A DNA stretch of 64,000 nt from Drechmeria coniospora (taxonomy: Eukaryota > Ascomycota > Sordariomycetes > Hypocreales > Ophiocordycipitaceae): contig NC_054390.1 of NCBI RefSeq assembly GCF_001625195.1, forward strand, positions 5,987,222 through 6,051,221. The letters run 5' to 3'. Position numbers and translations under genes: made by a program. The notes below the pieces were generated by a model. The model was not told where the DNA came from. It was given only the letters and a program-made list of their open reading frames with translations, and did no database searches. Below are positions 53,644 to 63,747 of this stretch, piece by piece. Position 1 is the stretch's first letter. The number at the start of each line of letters is the position of its first letter.

Positions 53644-55500
53644 ATGATGCTCCAGCTTCATAAATTCTTCCGAAAATCCAAGACAACGTCAGGCACCCCC
53701 AAGGCCACGTACAACGCCTGTGCTTCCCGGAGCGCTGCTCGGCCGCCAGAATCCCAACGGCGCACTCGGCGGATGATGAGCGTTTTCATCCATCCCCATG
53801 CCACGCGCTCCCTGCTGAGAGGCATCGTCTGGGGCATCCCGTCGGCGGCATCGACAACGGCAGCCTCAATCTCCTCTCGATGGCCGTCGGCCTACAGCTG
53901 CCAAGCTCCATCGGCGACGTTTTCATGCCGGGCCACGTGGCATTCGCCGCGCGTACGAGGATGGACACACGGTGCCGGCCAGCGGCGGACCTTCTTCTCG
54001 TCGCCTACCATCATCCGCGACTACGAGGAACTACCACGAGACTACCGCGACCAAGCAGGGCTTGCCTTCAGCAAGAGAGACGTCACGGACGCGGAAGCCG
54101 AAAAGATATTCGGCCCCAACATGAGGGCGCCGGCGGCGAACCATCTGCTGCGCATCCTACACGGGCGCCGGGTCGCAGGCACCCTCGAAGACCCGGCGTT
54201 TGCGATCCACACAAGCCAATTCTCGGCGGTGCAAATGGCCGCGGGCCTCGAGTACCTGCGCAAGGAAGTGCCGGTCGACGAGGTGATGAACTCTGGGCTG
54301 AGGGCGGAGGATGAGCTGGCCCTGTTGGAGGACGAGACCGCTCGGGCGGAGCAGAAGCAGGTCAAGGCCGGTGGCCCCCCCCGGGGGGTCGACGAGGCGG
54401 CCGTGGAAGACTACAAGGTCGACCCGGTGTATGGCCCGAGCCAGTTTGACATGATTCGAGCGCGGAACGCGGCCAAGGCCAAGGCGAGGGAGAAGGCGCT
54501 CGAGGAGGAACGCAAGGACAAGGAGGCAATGTCGGCGACGACGGCGGCAGGACCGGTCGTCGAGCGACAGGACGAGGACCGGAAGCGGGCGATTGCGAAC
54601 CCCAAGATTGCCGAATACTACGAAAAGGCACAATCGGAGCTTGAGGCGCCACCGGAACTGAGGGCGTGGGAGCGAATCCTGCCGTCGGCAACCGTCGTCG
54701 CCCTCGTCGTCGGCTTCCTCGCGGCCGTGTCGATGGTGTACGAGGAGCCGACGGCCCGGTACCGGCTGCTGCGGGAGATTTCGACGTCGCAGGCGACGGT
54801 GGGCACCATCATCGCCGCCAACGTGCTCGTCTTCCTCGCCTGGAGAGTGCCGCCGCTGTGGAAGGTGCTGAACCGGCACATGATCCTGGTGGTGGCGACG
54901 GTGCGGCCGCTGACGCTCTTCACCGCCGTCTTCTCGCACACGTCGCTCAAGCACCTGCTCGTCAACATGGTGCCCCTGTGGTTCGTCGGCACGAGCCTGC
55001 ACGACGAGATGGGGCGCGCCGACTTCCTGACGCTGTACCTCGGCAGCGGCGCCGTGGGCTTCCTCGGCAGTCTCGTGACGTACACGCTGCGCGGCTGGCT
55101 GACGGTGACGTCGCTGGGGGCCTCGGGCGCGACCTTGGGCCTCTGCTCGGCCTACCTCTGGGAGCACCGCGACGACGGCTTCCGAATCCTCGGCATCCCC
55201 GAAGGGGGCGTCCACGGCATCGTCTTCCTCGCCATGCTGACGGCGCTGCAGCTGGCCGGCCTCGGCAGGACGATCAAGCACAAGGTGGACGTTGCGTCGC
55301 ACCTCACGGGCATCGCGGCCGGCATCGTCGGCGTCGAACTGATCGGCCGGACCGAGAGGAAGAGGCGAGACGGGGACAGGGCCGTGATTGAGCTGCTGCC
55401 GCGGCGAGGGGACGGCGTCGGAGCCGAGGCCGGGAGCACGGCCGTGCAACTGGCGACGGCTACGAGAACGAGCCCCTACGGGCATGCGAAGAAGGGCTGA
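53644..55500 (+). CDS. Rhomboid-family intramembrane serine protease, probably mitochondrial
   Basis: The longest model gives 618 residues; ATGs at 53773 or 53776 are alternative starts (MMSVFIHPHATRSLLRG) with a mitochondrial-targeting look. A long charged linker (about 100-340) precedes a membrane domain of six or more helices. Catalytic-type motifs are present: HTSLKHLLVNMVPLWFVG in the second helix, GASGATLG with Ser494 as the nucleophile, and VASHLTGIAAG with His553 as its partner. This fits active rhomboids of the PARL/Pcp1-like group found in fungal mitochondria. The N-terminal half, with TIIRDYEELPRDYRDQAGLA, is typical of a fungal subfamily. A 604-codon frame on the other strand is a compositional shadow. 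Confidence 0.85.
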   Translation: MMLQLHKFFRKSKTTSGTPKATYNACASRSAARPPESQRRTRRMMSVFIHPHATRSLLRGIVWGIPSAASTTAASISSRWPSAYSCQAPSATFSCRATWHSPRVRGWTHGAGQRRTFFSSPTIIRDYEELPRDYRDQAGLAFSKRDVTDAEAEKIFGPNMRAPAANHLLRILHGRRVAGTLEDPAFAIHTSQFSAVQMAAGLEYLRKEVPVDEVMNSGLRAEDELALLEDETARAEQKQVKAGGPPRGVDEAAVEDYKVDPVYGPSQFDMIRARNAAKAKAREKALEEERKDKEAMSATTAAGPVVERQDEDRKRAIANPKIAEYYEKAQSELEAPPELRAWERILPSATVVALVVGFLAAVSMVYEEPTARYRLLREISTSQATVGTIIAANVLVFLAWRVPPLWKVLNRHMILVVATVRPLTLFTAVFSHTSLKHLLVNMVPLWFVGTSLHDEMGRADFLTLYLGSGAVGFLGSLVTYTLRGWLTVTSLGASGATLGLCSAYLWEHRDDGFRILGIPEGGVHGIVFLAMLTALQLAGLGRTIKHKVDVASHLTGIAAGIVGVELIGRTERKRRDGDRAVIELLPRRGDGVGAEAGSTAVQLATATRTSPYGHAKKG

Positions 55501-55889
55501 GGCCTGCGGATCCGACCATGGGTGCTGGTCGGGCGCTGCATGTTCCGGGAGGTGGCTGTTCGTCCGCCAGGTCATGGCAGCATCCGAGAGCAATGTTCCG
55601 ACGGGTGAGCAGAAGAAAAAAGCATAGTAGACGAGAACGCGTTGCGGATGAAGGCCGTCGAGGCCGCCGCCTTGGTATTGGGTAAGGTCGACGTGCGTTT
55701 CATTGGTACCTTGCGAGATGGGCTTGCGACACTGGGATGCCGTGAGCGGTCGTCTGAGGCAGATTGTATTATTCCCGTACGTATTCGACAGCACGTACAG
55801 GTACGACTGGCAGCGAGCGCATGCCGCTCCATTCTGTGTTCTTCCACCTGCAAGTTGTAGGTGTAGTTGTAGGTGACTAGTCGTAGGAG

Positions 55890-56480
55890 GTGTTGTTGGT
55901 ATACCTGGCGTGGTGTATGTGTATTTGAGTAGGCGCACTCCGTGCAGACAGTCGTGCTTACTTACATGCATAGGTACTCGTACCTGTACGGCACAGTACT
56001 GTACTGGACGGAGGATACCTTCAGTAAGTACATACTTGTGCTCTCAAGACGTGTGCATGTACTCCGTACGTGTAAGTACTTAAGTACAGTATGTAAGTAG
56101 TTTTGCTGTACATGCAAGTACAAGTAAGGATGTGTGCAGTTGCACCCATGAACCATACAGTATTAACGTGCCAAGCATATAATATGTATCCGCAGTTTGT
56201 GCATGTGCACTCCGCATTAATACTTGGTTGCAAGTAAATATGAGTCTGGAAACGTGCAGTACTTGCAAGTAAAGTATATGTACTCCGTACTGACATGCAG
56301 GTGTACATGTGCAGTTCAAGTACGGAGTACATGCGTGTCACTGTGCCAGACAGTTACCCACACTTACATACGGAGTACACCTACGGAGTACTGTACTTAC
56401 AACTGATACTGTACACCTACAACAAACTGTATGGTATTTGGTTGTACAAATTCACCTACATTTTATCACCTACGTGCACA
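55890..56480. repeat. GTAC-rich intergenic island 10
   Basis: Words such as ACTCCGTACGTGTAAGTACTT, AAGTACGGAGTACATG and ACGGAGTACACCTACGGAGTAC occur through the interval in both orientations. Confidence 0.75.
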
Positions 56481-56689
56481 GTAGACAGCAGGTTGTCATC
56501 GACATGGGCTTGTTAATAATGTTACCTCCGACACCCAAACACAGAGAATCTATTTCGGCACTGCGCCCAGAGAAGCCATTCATTTTCCGGCGAAATCCGA
56601 TCAACTCAGCGCTGGGAGCTGCGGAAAGCAGCCGCCGTCATCCATTACTGGGCGCGTTGTAAGCCCATGCCAGTTCAAGTAAGTAATTA

Positions 56690-56825
56690 TTGCTCGGTAA
56701 TACTTTGCACTTGCTTGTATTGCACTTGTGGGTGCACAAGTATTCCGTAATACTGAGCTTGGTCCTTGCTTGTAGTGCACTTGTGGGTGCACAAGTACTT
56801 GTACTTACCTGCAAGTACTCAAGGT
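56690..56825. repeat. Duplicated 50-60 bp block within a GTAC-type patch
   Basis: Two similar segments follow each other: about 56703-56743 and 56764-56802 both read cttgcttgta(t/g)tgcacttg followed by tgggtgcacaagta. The duplication is imperfect and flanked by GTAC words. Confidence 0.75.
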
Positions 56826-57010
56826 CCATTATTCTCAGCGGGAAAACTTGGTCCATCGCTGGGTCTTTCTAGCAAAGCACGATGGTAATAGCAGGACAAT
56901 GACTGATATTACTTGGCAAGAGTCCACATCGAGACCACACATGCTTTGAATTTACCTAAAAATCTTCACTCATCAACTGTCCCTACCGCTCAATAGCCAC
57001 CGCCTTCATC

Positions 57011-57565
57011 ATGAAGTTCAGCAAAGCCATCGGTTTCGCTGCCGTCGCCTCCGCTGGCGTCATTAACCGCCGGGATGATCCTGTCCTGGACATCTTGAGC
57101 CAAGTCGATTACGCAACCAGGGTCATCATCGCACAGGTCCGAGGGTTCAACACAACGACGGCTATTTCCATGCAGCACCTTCTCGATGCTGATTTCGTGC
57201 CGATCATCGAGAGCATCAATTACGCGGCGTCGAAGCTTTATTCGCCGGACAAGGCTCTCTCCATCCAAGAGGCAACTCGTCTCTTTGAGCCTGCCGAAGG
57301 CTTCCAATCGTTAGGTGCTTCCCTTCACGCCGCGTACAGCAGCAAACAGGTGGCCATCGAGGCCCATACTTCTTGCTTCATCACATTTACTTCCCTTGCT
57401 GGACTGCAAAATGCATTGAGGTATTTCAGGCGTACTACATTTCCCAGATTGCCCTTCGAAGTCGCGACGCCCCCTGTAGAGGAATTTCAGTCGTTCATCC
57501 GTACCTTGGGTCAGCTGGGCCAAATGTTTGCCAGCTGCGTGAAGGGTCAGCAAATATACTACTAA
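57011..57565 (+). CDS. Small secreted protein, HsbA-like
   Basis: The single exon encodes 184 residues. An N-terminal signal peptide is evident (MKFSKAIGFAAVASAGVI, cleavage near INRRDD). The mature protein is mostly predicted helix without cysteine-rich motifs (VLDILSQVDYATRVIIAQVR, IIESINYAASKLYSP, FIRTLGQLGQMFASC). Length, signal and helical pattern resemble hydrophobic surface binding protein A (HsbA)/cell-wall galactomannoprotein relatives, which help fungi attach to or act on hydrophobic surfaces. Sequence identity to HsbA proteins I remember is weak, so the family is tentative. The gene sits alone between repeat islands, a common setting for fast-evolving secreted proteins. Confidence 0.6.
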   Translation: MKFSKAIGFAAVASAGVINRRDDPVLDILSQVDYATRVIIAQVRGFNTTTAISMQHLLDADFVPIIESINYAASKLYSPDKALSIQEATRLFEPAEGFQSLGASLHAAYSSKQVAIEAHTSCFITFTSLAGLQNALRYFRRTTFPRLPFEVATPPVEEFQSFIRTLGQLGQMFASCVKGQQIYY

Positions 57566-59609
57566 AAGGCGCTTTCAAGCTTCATTGCCTATGCCCGCGA
57601 AGCCTGCTTCTATTGGGCCAATACACTTACCCGCGGGGTTTTCTTTTATGGCTTGGAAATACTGGATGCGGACGCATCCCGCACGGCACTACTGTACAGT
57701 AGGCTCAACTGGAACCGATGGGTCGTCGGGTTCGAAGTGCAAAATGTCGGAGAACGGGCTGGAGGAGAGCACTGTAGAGGGTGGAGTAGCAGTACAAGTG
57801 CAGCAGAAATGAATATTAACTATTAATAAAGTACTCCGGAACCAAGTCAAACGATGATTCTAGATTGACGACAAGAGGGACAAAGTGGACATGAGAGTGC
57901 ACCTATTCGACAAGCAGCGGGTATTTCTTGTAGGTGGGCGCATCAGTACCAGTACGGTCAAAAGTCTACGAGTTCGCTTCGGCAGCTCAGTGACGGATCA
58001 ATCATTGTCGTCGCTTGTCTTGATTTCTTGTACTGTACTTACTTGCGTAGTGTACATGTACGGAGGAACGCTGCAGTACAAGAACGTCTAGGGGAACTTT
58101 GCTTGTACTGTAAGTACACTAAAACTCCAGACCCACAAACCAGCGCTCCGTACGGAGAATACGGAGTACGGAGCAACGCTTGCATGTACTCTGTACAACT
58201 ACAACATACGCGCCGAATATGCGATGCATGAAGTAATACAACGAACGCCTGGACGTACGGAGTACTTACATGCACAAGTACGGAGCACAACTCGTAATAC
58301 AAGCACTTGTACGGAGTACTTGTACAGTAAATGTGCGTTGCATGGAGTACGGTCAAGGGGAAAAAATGCGCTCTGCAAGTGCTAGTATGTAAGTAAATAC
58401 TTACTCCGTAACACTGCACACCAAGTACGTTGTTAGGAAAGTGCGCACAACTATACTTTGCAGAGTACGGAGTACTGTTGTGCTGTAGTTGTAATATTCG
58501 CAAGTACAAGTACTGCGAACTCTGGGTACTTAATGGTACACATGTGCTCTGCAGGTGTACTGTACAGTACAGTACTCTGCCCGTACATCTACTTGCAGTA
58601 CGGAGTACTTGTACTTGCAAGTATTACGCAGTGGCTTCGGCCCATGTCGAATGCAGCTCCGTCAGAGTAATAATACTGATCAAGCCAACAGGCCGCTTCG
58701 ACTGGCGAAAGCACAATACTCGCCCCCTCGCACCCAAGAGTGTTTCTGTCAATGACACGGGCATCCGCTGCTGCCGCCACCAATACCCGCACCACTCGCC
58801 GCAGTGTTGCTGCATGAATAGTTGCTCATTCCATAGGTACGAGCAAGTACATTTCGTTTCGGTGTGCTTGGGTTGTGGCTGGTGGCATTTGGTACCTGGC
58901 AAGTACTGTACTTCTTGTGCATGTGCAATGTGTTCCCTTCCGTACCTGCCGACTCCGTGCATGTATGCACTTATGCAAAACACTCGCAAACACATAACAA
59001 AGGTCTTATCTGGAGAGACTAACTTCCGCCCCATGGCAGTCCCGACCCGACCGTCTCCGCTCGCCGAAAATAAAGATTGCAGAGGCTAAATAAACCTGAA
59101 CAACAGCACCCTCGTCCCACTCCCTCCCCCCCCCCCCCTCCTCCAACATCAACACGCAACGACGTCGTCTCCGTCTCCGGTCCGTCGCCGACGACTCGCC
59201 GAGCCACGTCGTGTGCCTCTCATCTTGTGCGAGTACCTTGTATCCCCGACCCAGGTTCCAGATCGGCTTCCGCTCCCCCCGGAAGGCACCGACACGAGCA
59301 GCACACGTTCGAGGCACGCAATGACTTGAGAGAGCATCGACACCGGTCCGTGTGAGTAGCCGTGCCTCGCTTCCGCCTCTTCGTCTCCTCGTCGTTCTCT
59401 TCCTCGTCCTCCGCCTCGGCCTTGGCCTCGTCCGCAACCGCCGCCGCCGCCACCACTACCTCCTCTCGTCCTCCATCGCCTCATCAATTCCTCCACCGCT
59501 ACCGCCGCCTGTCTTGTCGTCGTCCTTCTACGCCTTCGATTCCCGAGCCTCCCTTTCTCCCACGCTGCCGCAAACGTCGGCCGGCCCGAGGCGACGTCCG
59601 TCGACGACC
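57566..59609. other. Intergenic region with GTAC island and sirtuin leader
   Basis: GTAC-type sequence occupies about 58025-58640 with scattered words to 58930. From about 59100 the sequence is C-rich leader for the sirtuin, including a run of about 12 C near 59128-59139. The frame upstream of 59610 is open but leader-like. No other gene is recognised. Confidence 0.5.
58025..58640. repeat. GTAC-rich intergenic island 11
   Basis: The interval is full of CGTACGGAGAATACGGAGTACG, AAGTACGGAGCAC and TGTACTGTACAGTACAGTACT-type words. Its composition contrasts sharply with the sirtuin leader that follows. Confidence 0.75.
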
Positions 59610-61472
59610 ATGGACGCGAGCACCGCATCCTCGAGCCCGCTCTCCTCCCCCCTCAGCTCGGCGACCTCGTCGCCCCTCGGGAGCCTCTCCGTTTCGCCCT
59701 CGCTGCCGAGCTCGCCCGTCATGATGGCGCGGCAGCAGGAGCCGCAGGAGCAGCGGCGGAAGCGGCATCCCCTGCCGTCCGGTCGCTATCTCTCGCCCGT
59801 GTCCTTGACCACCTCGGGAACGCAGTCCCCCATCAAGCTGGGCGAGCCCATGGACGACAGCCCGCCGCCGGCCAAGAAGCGACGCGTCTCCCCGCCCAAG
59901 GATCGCAGCACCAAGTACCTGAACCTGATGAAGCCCCAGCACGAGTGCACCAACGAGGACAACTTCCACCTTGAGAGGCTCCTGTCGGCCCTGCGCAAGA
60001 AGAAGAAGATTGTCGTCATCGCCGGCGCCGGCATCTCCGTCTCGGCCGGCATCCCCGACTTCCGCTCCGCCACCGGCCTCTTCGCCACGGCGAGGAGCCA
60101 GCACAAGCTCAAGGCCTCCGGCAAGCACCTCTTCGATGCCTCCGTCTACAAGCACGACGCCTCGACCCACTCCTTCCACACCATGGTCAGGGAAATGTCC
60201 GACATGACGAGGAACGTCTCCCCGACGCCCTTCCATCACCTGCTCGCCTCGCTCTCCAAGGAGGGGCGTCTCCTCCGCCTCTACTCGCAAAACATCGACT
60301 GCATCGACACCTCGATGGAGCCGCTCCGCACCAGCGTCCCGCTCGAGCCCAAGGGACCCTGGCCGCCCACCATCCAGCTGCACGGCGGCTTGCAGATGAT
60401 GGTCTGCACCAAGTGCGGCGACCTCAAGCCCTTCAACGGCGATCTCTTCGACGGGCCCGAGGCCCCGCTGTGCGACATGTGCAAGGAGCAGGACCAGGTG
60501 CGCACCGCCTACGCCGGCAAGCGCAGCCACGGCATCGGCCGCCTGCGACCCAGGTTCGTCCTCTACAACGAGTTCAACCCGGACGAGGACGCCATCGGCA
60601 ACGTCGCTCGCGCCGATCTCAAGGCGCGTCCCGACGCCGTCCTTGTCGTCGGCACCACCCTCAAGGTCCCCGGCACCCGACGGCTCGTCAAGGAGATGTG
60701 CCAAGTCGCTCGCGGCCGGAAGGACGGCTTCACCGCTTGGATCAACATCGATCCCGAGCCCAAGGGGGCCGACTTCAAGGACTGCTGGGACCTCGTCGTC
60801 CGCTCCAAATGCGACAGCGTCGCCAGGCTAGCCGCCCTGCCGCCCTTTGACTGCCAAATCGGCGACGACTACGCGCTGTCGGATGAGCAGTTTGCGTCGT
60901 GTAGGAAGGATAGCATCGAGGTTGGCATCCGCAGTCCTCCCGCATCCGCCGCCGACGATGGACTCGACGCCGAGCCACCGCATCAAGTCGACGGCATCGC
61001 CGTTTTCCCCACCCCTCAACCGACGCCACCCTTGGCGACCAAGAAGAAGTCGGCAAATTCGAGGCAGACGCAGATTTCCTTCGGCCAAAAGGTCGACGGC
61101 GAAAAGGCCGGACCGCCTCCCAAGACGACGAGGCCGCGCGGCCGCAAGCCCAAGCAGCCGGCTGCCGCCGCAAAAGCGACGCCCCCGGCCACCATCATGC
61201 AAAAGTTCAAGTCCGTCAAGAGTATCTCAGCACAAGACGTGGCCAAGAATGCGGCCAAGGATGTGGGGCTCCATGGGTCACCGCTTCAGCGATCCGTCCT
61301 CAGCCTCGACTCGGAGCCTTGCCTCTCGCTTCCGAGCTTACGGCCGGATCATGGCGCCTCCGAGGAGGATTTCCGGTGCAAGCGCGATCCGAGCGACGAT
61401 GCGGCCGCTGCGGCCGACGCACCGAATCGTGTACCCAACACCTTGAGGGACCCCATAGATTCGGCGTCATGA
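59610..61472 (+). CDS. Sirtuin, Hst3/Hst4-like NAD-dependent histone deacetylase
   Basis: Class I fungal sirtuins of the Hst3/Hst4 group remove acetyl from histone H3 Lys56 and protect genome stability. The model from MDASTASSSPL gives 620 residues. A Ser/Pro-rich N-terminus with a likely nuclear signal (PPAKKRRVSPP) precedes the catalytic domain. That domain has GAGIS at 139-143 and GIPDFRS after it, SQNIDCID, and the catalytic HG at His258. The zinc ligands are Cys266/Cys269 and Cys288/Cys291, with GTTLKVPGTRRLVKEM further on. The FRSATGLF region and the insertion before the zinc module fit Hst3/4 better than Sir2/Hst1. The C-terminal 200 residues are disordered and basic, with a QTQISFGQK motif. 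Substrate specificity is inferred from family membership. Confidence 0.92.
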   Translation: MDASTASSSPLSSPLSSATSSPLGSLSVSPSLPSSPVMMARQQEPQEQRRKRHPLPSGRYLSPVSLTTSGTQSPIKLGEPMDDSPPPAKKRRVSPPKDRSTKYLNLMKPQHECTNEDNFHLERLLSALRKKKKIVVIAGAGISVSAGIPDFRSATGLFATARSQHKLKASGKHLFDASVYKHDASTHSFHTMVREMSDMTRNVSPTPFHHLLASLSKEGRLLRLYSQNIDCIDTSMEPLRTSVPLEPKGPWPPTIQLHGGLQMMVCTKCGDLKPFNGDLFDGPEAPLCDMCKEQDQVRTAYAGKRSHGIGRLRPRFVLYNEFNPDEDAIGNVARADLKARPDAVLVVGTTLKVPGTRRLVKEMCQVARGRKDGFTAWINIDPEPKGADFKDCWDLVVRSKCDSVARLAALPPFDCQIGDDYALSDEQFASCRKDSIEVGIRSPPASAADDGLDAEPPHQVDGIAVFPTPQPTPPLATKKKSANSRQTQISFGQKVDGEKAGPPPKTTRPRGRKPKQPAAAAKATPPATIMQKFKSVKSISAQDVAKNAAKDVGLHGSPLQRSVLSLDSEPCLSLPSLRPDHGASEEDFRCKRDPSDDAAAAADAPNRVPNTLRDPIDSAS

Positions 61473-62205
61473 TGATAATGGTAATGCATGGTGGCGAATA
61501 TAGAGCCGAGGTGGTTGGCCTTGCGATGAGTCTGCGGCACTCACCTGGCGCTGTGTAGTTTTACATTCCACCGTTACCGGTTGAACGGTGGCAAAAGGCT
61601 CGAGGGCTATCTCGAGCATCTTTAATATTGGATTTGACATCGGGCACCCGCAAGCAAACCCCTCCCTATCCGTGGGCGGGTGAATCGGGTCGATTTGAAC
61701 CGGACGGTCCGGTCGGGTTCTACTTCGCTGCTTCGTGTCCTGTTCTGCGTGTTAAGGGGGGATGTCGCAAGAATCGAGGTCTCCTGACGGATATCCGTAC
61801 ACCTACAAGTGCTATGCCATGTTGCTGGAGGAGTCGGCACGACACTCTCCGGAGACGGACGAGAGCAGCGGCATAGTTGGCACGTACATAGAGAAGAACT
61901 ACAATTTATTAATGCCTACTTTGAAGAAAAGCAAAGTCGCGATGGAATCCCGGTTTCCGAGGGCTTGTAGTTATCCTCGTCAGGGGATTCGTGGTGCTTG
62001 CACAGCAAGTCCAACCTTGCGTTGAGTGGTGACTTGTCATCGAAGCGCCGCTCAGCCGACAAGTCCCGGGTGAGATTTCGAGAGACGCGAGGATGACAAG
62101 GGGGACAGGACACAGATCTCGTGTCTGTCTGGGTATCTAAATATTCGCCTAGGGCGACTCACCGCACAGGTATCCATCGTGACGGTCGCAACCATTGGCG
62201 CTCGT
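61473..62205. other. Convergent intergenic region
   Basis: This spacer lies between the stop codons of the sirtuin and the Rad60-like gene. No gene, RNA or clear repeat is recognised. Confidence 0.5.
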
Positions 62206-63747
62206 TCATTTGACATGGACCTCCAGGGTGTCCATGTCGTCGATGTCGGCCTCGAGCATCGTGACTTCCTCCTTGAGTCGTTCGCCATCAAACCAGATGC
62301 CCACATCCTTGTTCAAAGCGATGCCTCTCTGGGTCCGGAATCCCGTCGCCAACGTCTCCACCGTCGTCTCCTGCCGAACCGTCAACTTGACGTCGTCCAG
62401 TCCCCGGGCTTTGAGAATGACCCTAAGCTTCACCTCCGGTTCGGGCTCCTCGATGGCGTCTTCGACGTCTTCGTCCGATGATAGCTCGCCGGCCTCCCGT
62501 TTGCGCCGCATCTCTTCCTCCCTCTCCATCTCGCGGAAGAGTTCAGGCGTCCAGATCTCCATGTGAACCCTGGTCCGGCCGTCGGTGAGGCCGTCTCGGG
62601 CGCTTCCATCGACAGCAAGACGGCCATCACCCTGCGGGCGAATGCCGAGGTTGAGCAGGTTCGAGGATGCGTACACCTTCTTGCGGCGCCAGGTAAGAAT
62701 GGCGTCGTCCTCCTGCTGCAGCGGAAGCTCGACGCCTTTGTGCCGCTGCATCGCCACCCAGGTGTCACGAACCAGGCGCAAGGGCCTACCGAAGAGAAAC
62801 TTCATGCGACAAGCGGTCGTGTCGGGCACGGTGGAGGTGACGTATATTTCCACCGCTTCCTTTTGGACGTTGCCCTCCATGTCGGCCCCCGTCATGGCCC
62901 GATCCCGGGCCCGTTGTTCCTCCGCTTTTCGGACGTACTCTTCAAATTCGTCGTCCTCGGGGGCCGGGGAGCCGGGGGCCGGCGCAGAGGCGGCGACGAC
63001 GACTTCGACACTCCCACCAGCTTGATGGCCAGATGGTGAGGACATGAAGACAAGATCGTCGTCAGAATCCGAGTCAAGGGTGATGACGCCAGCGGCAGCC
63101 CCGGTACTGGCGGGCATGGGCCCAGGGCCAGTCCCGCCCCAATCTTGGATTGGCGTCGGAGGAATCGAGCGGGATCGCGAGGTCCGCATCGTCGGCGAGT
63201 GAGCGGTGACCGGTTGCGCCTCTTCCGAGTTCAGTATCGAACCTTTCGACGGCGTCGTCTCGATCCTCGAACGCTTCGACGACGATGGCGGGGTGACGAC
63301 ATTTCTACCTCCGTCAGCTGGTGCCTACGGGCGCAGCAGGCATCGGACGCACCCAACGCGCTCTCCATTCACCGCCGAGGAGCTTCCCGTAGCTAGAGAG
63401 TCTAGGGGCTCCTCGCTCCGTCCCTGTATTTCCGCGGCGCGTTCGACATCGGCTGCAGGTTCGTCGTGGGGTCGCGCCTCATCGTCGTCGAGCGGCCGCT
63501 TCGATCCCTCGTCGGACGTTTGGCGACGCTCTTCGCCGAGCCTCTGCCTTTTCTGCAAGCGTCGCTCGCGTTCGGCGGCCATGATGGGCTCCATTTCTTT
63601 TGACCTACGGAATAGTGCGAGGTCATCGTCATCGTCGTTGTCGTCGGCCGAGGGGCGCTTGGGTAATGAGTGTTTGCCCAGAGCCGTCGGCTTGAAGGGT
63701 AGCTTTTTGGCCTTTTTGGGCGGCGAGACGACAGACTCATCCGCCAT
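62206..63747 (-). CDS. Rad60/Esc2-like protein with SUMO-like domains
   Basis: Two exons (63353-63747 and 62206-63304) flank a 48-nt intron with a CTGAC branch site and encode 497 residues. The N-terminus is basic then acidic (PPKKAKKLPFKP, DDNDDDDDLALF). A first ubiquitin-like fold is suggested at VEIYVTSTVPDTTACRMKF. The C-terminus is a clear Rad60-type SUMO-like domain (VKLRVILKARGLDDVKLTVR, ending DDMDTLEVHVK). Rad60 and Esc2 act with Smc5/6 and the SUMO pathway in recombination repair and replication-fork stability. Two SUMO-like domains after a disordered acidic N-terminus match that family. The intron length is a multiple of three but contains an in-frame TAG, so retention would truncate the protein before both domains. 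Confidence 0.85.

Larger units (their letters stand above)
55501..57010. other. Intergenic region dominated by GTAC islands
   Basis: No gene is recognised between the rhomboid and HsbA-like genes. GTAC-type sequence covers 55890-56480 and recurs around 56690-56825. The last 150 bases before 57011 are the promoter of the secreted-protein gene. Confidence 0.5.

Noticed and set aside
54157..55971. 604-codon minus-strand open frame across the rhomboid gene
   Set aside because: It lies antisense to a gene with clear rhomboid motifs. Its translation is Arg/His/Gly-rich without domains, as expected from the GC-rich third positions of the real gene.
59499..60704. 401-codon minus-strand open frame opposite the sirtuin
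   Set aside because: It overlaps the catalytic core of a clear sirtuin and has only low-complexity Val/Glu/Gly-rich sequence.
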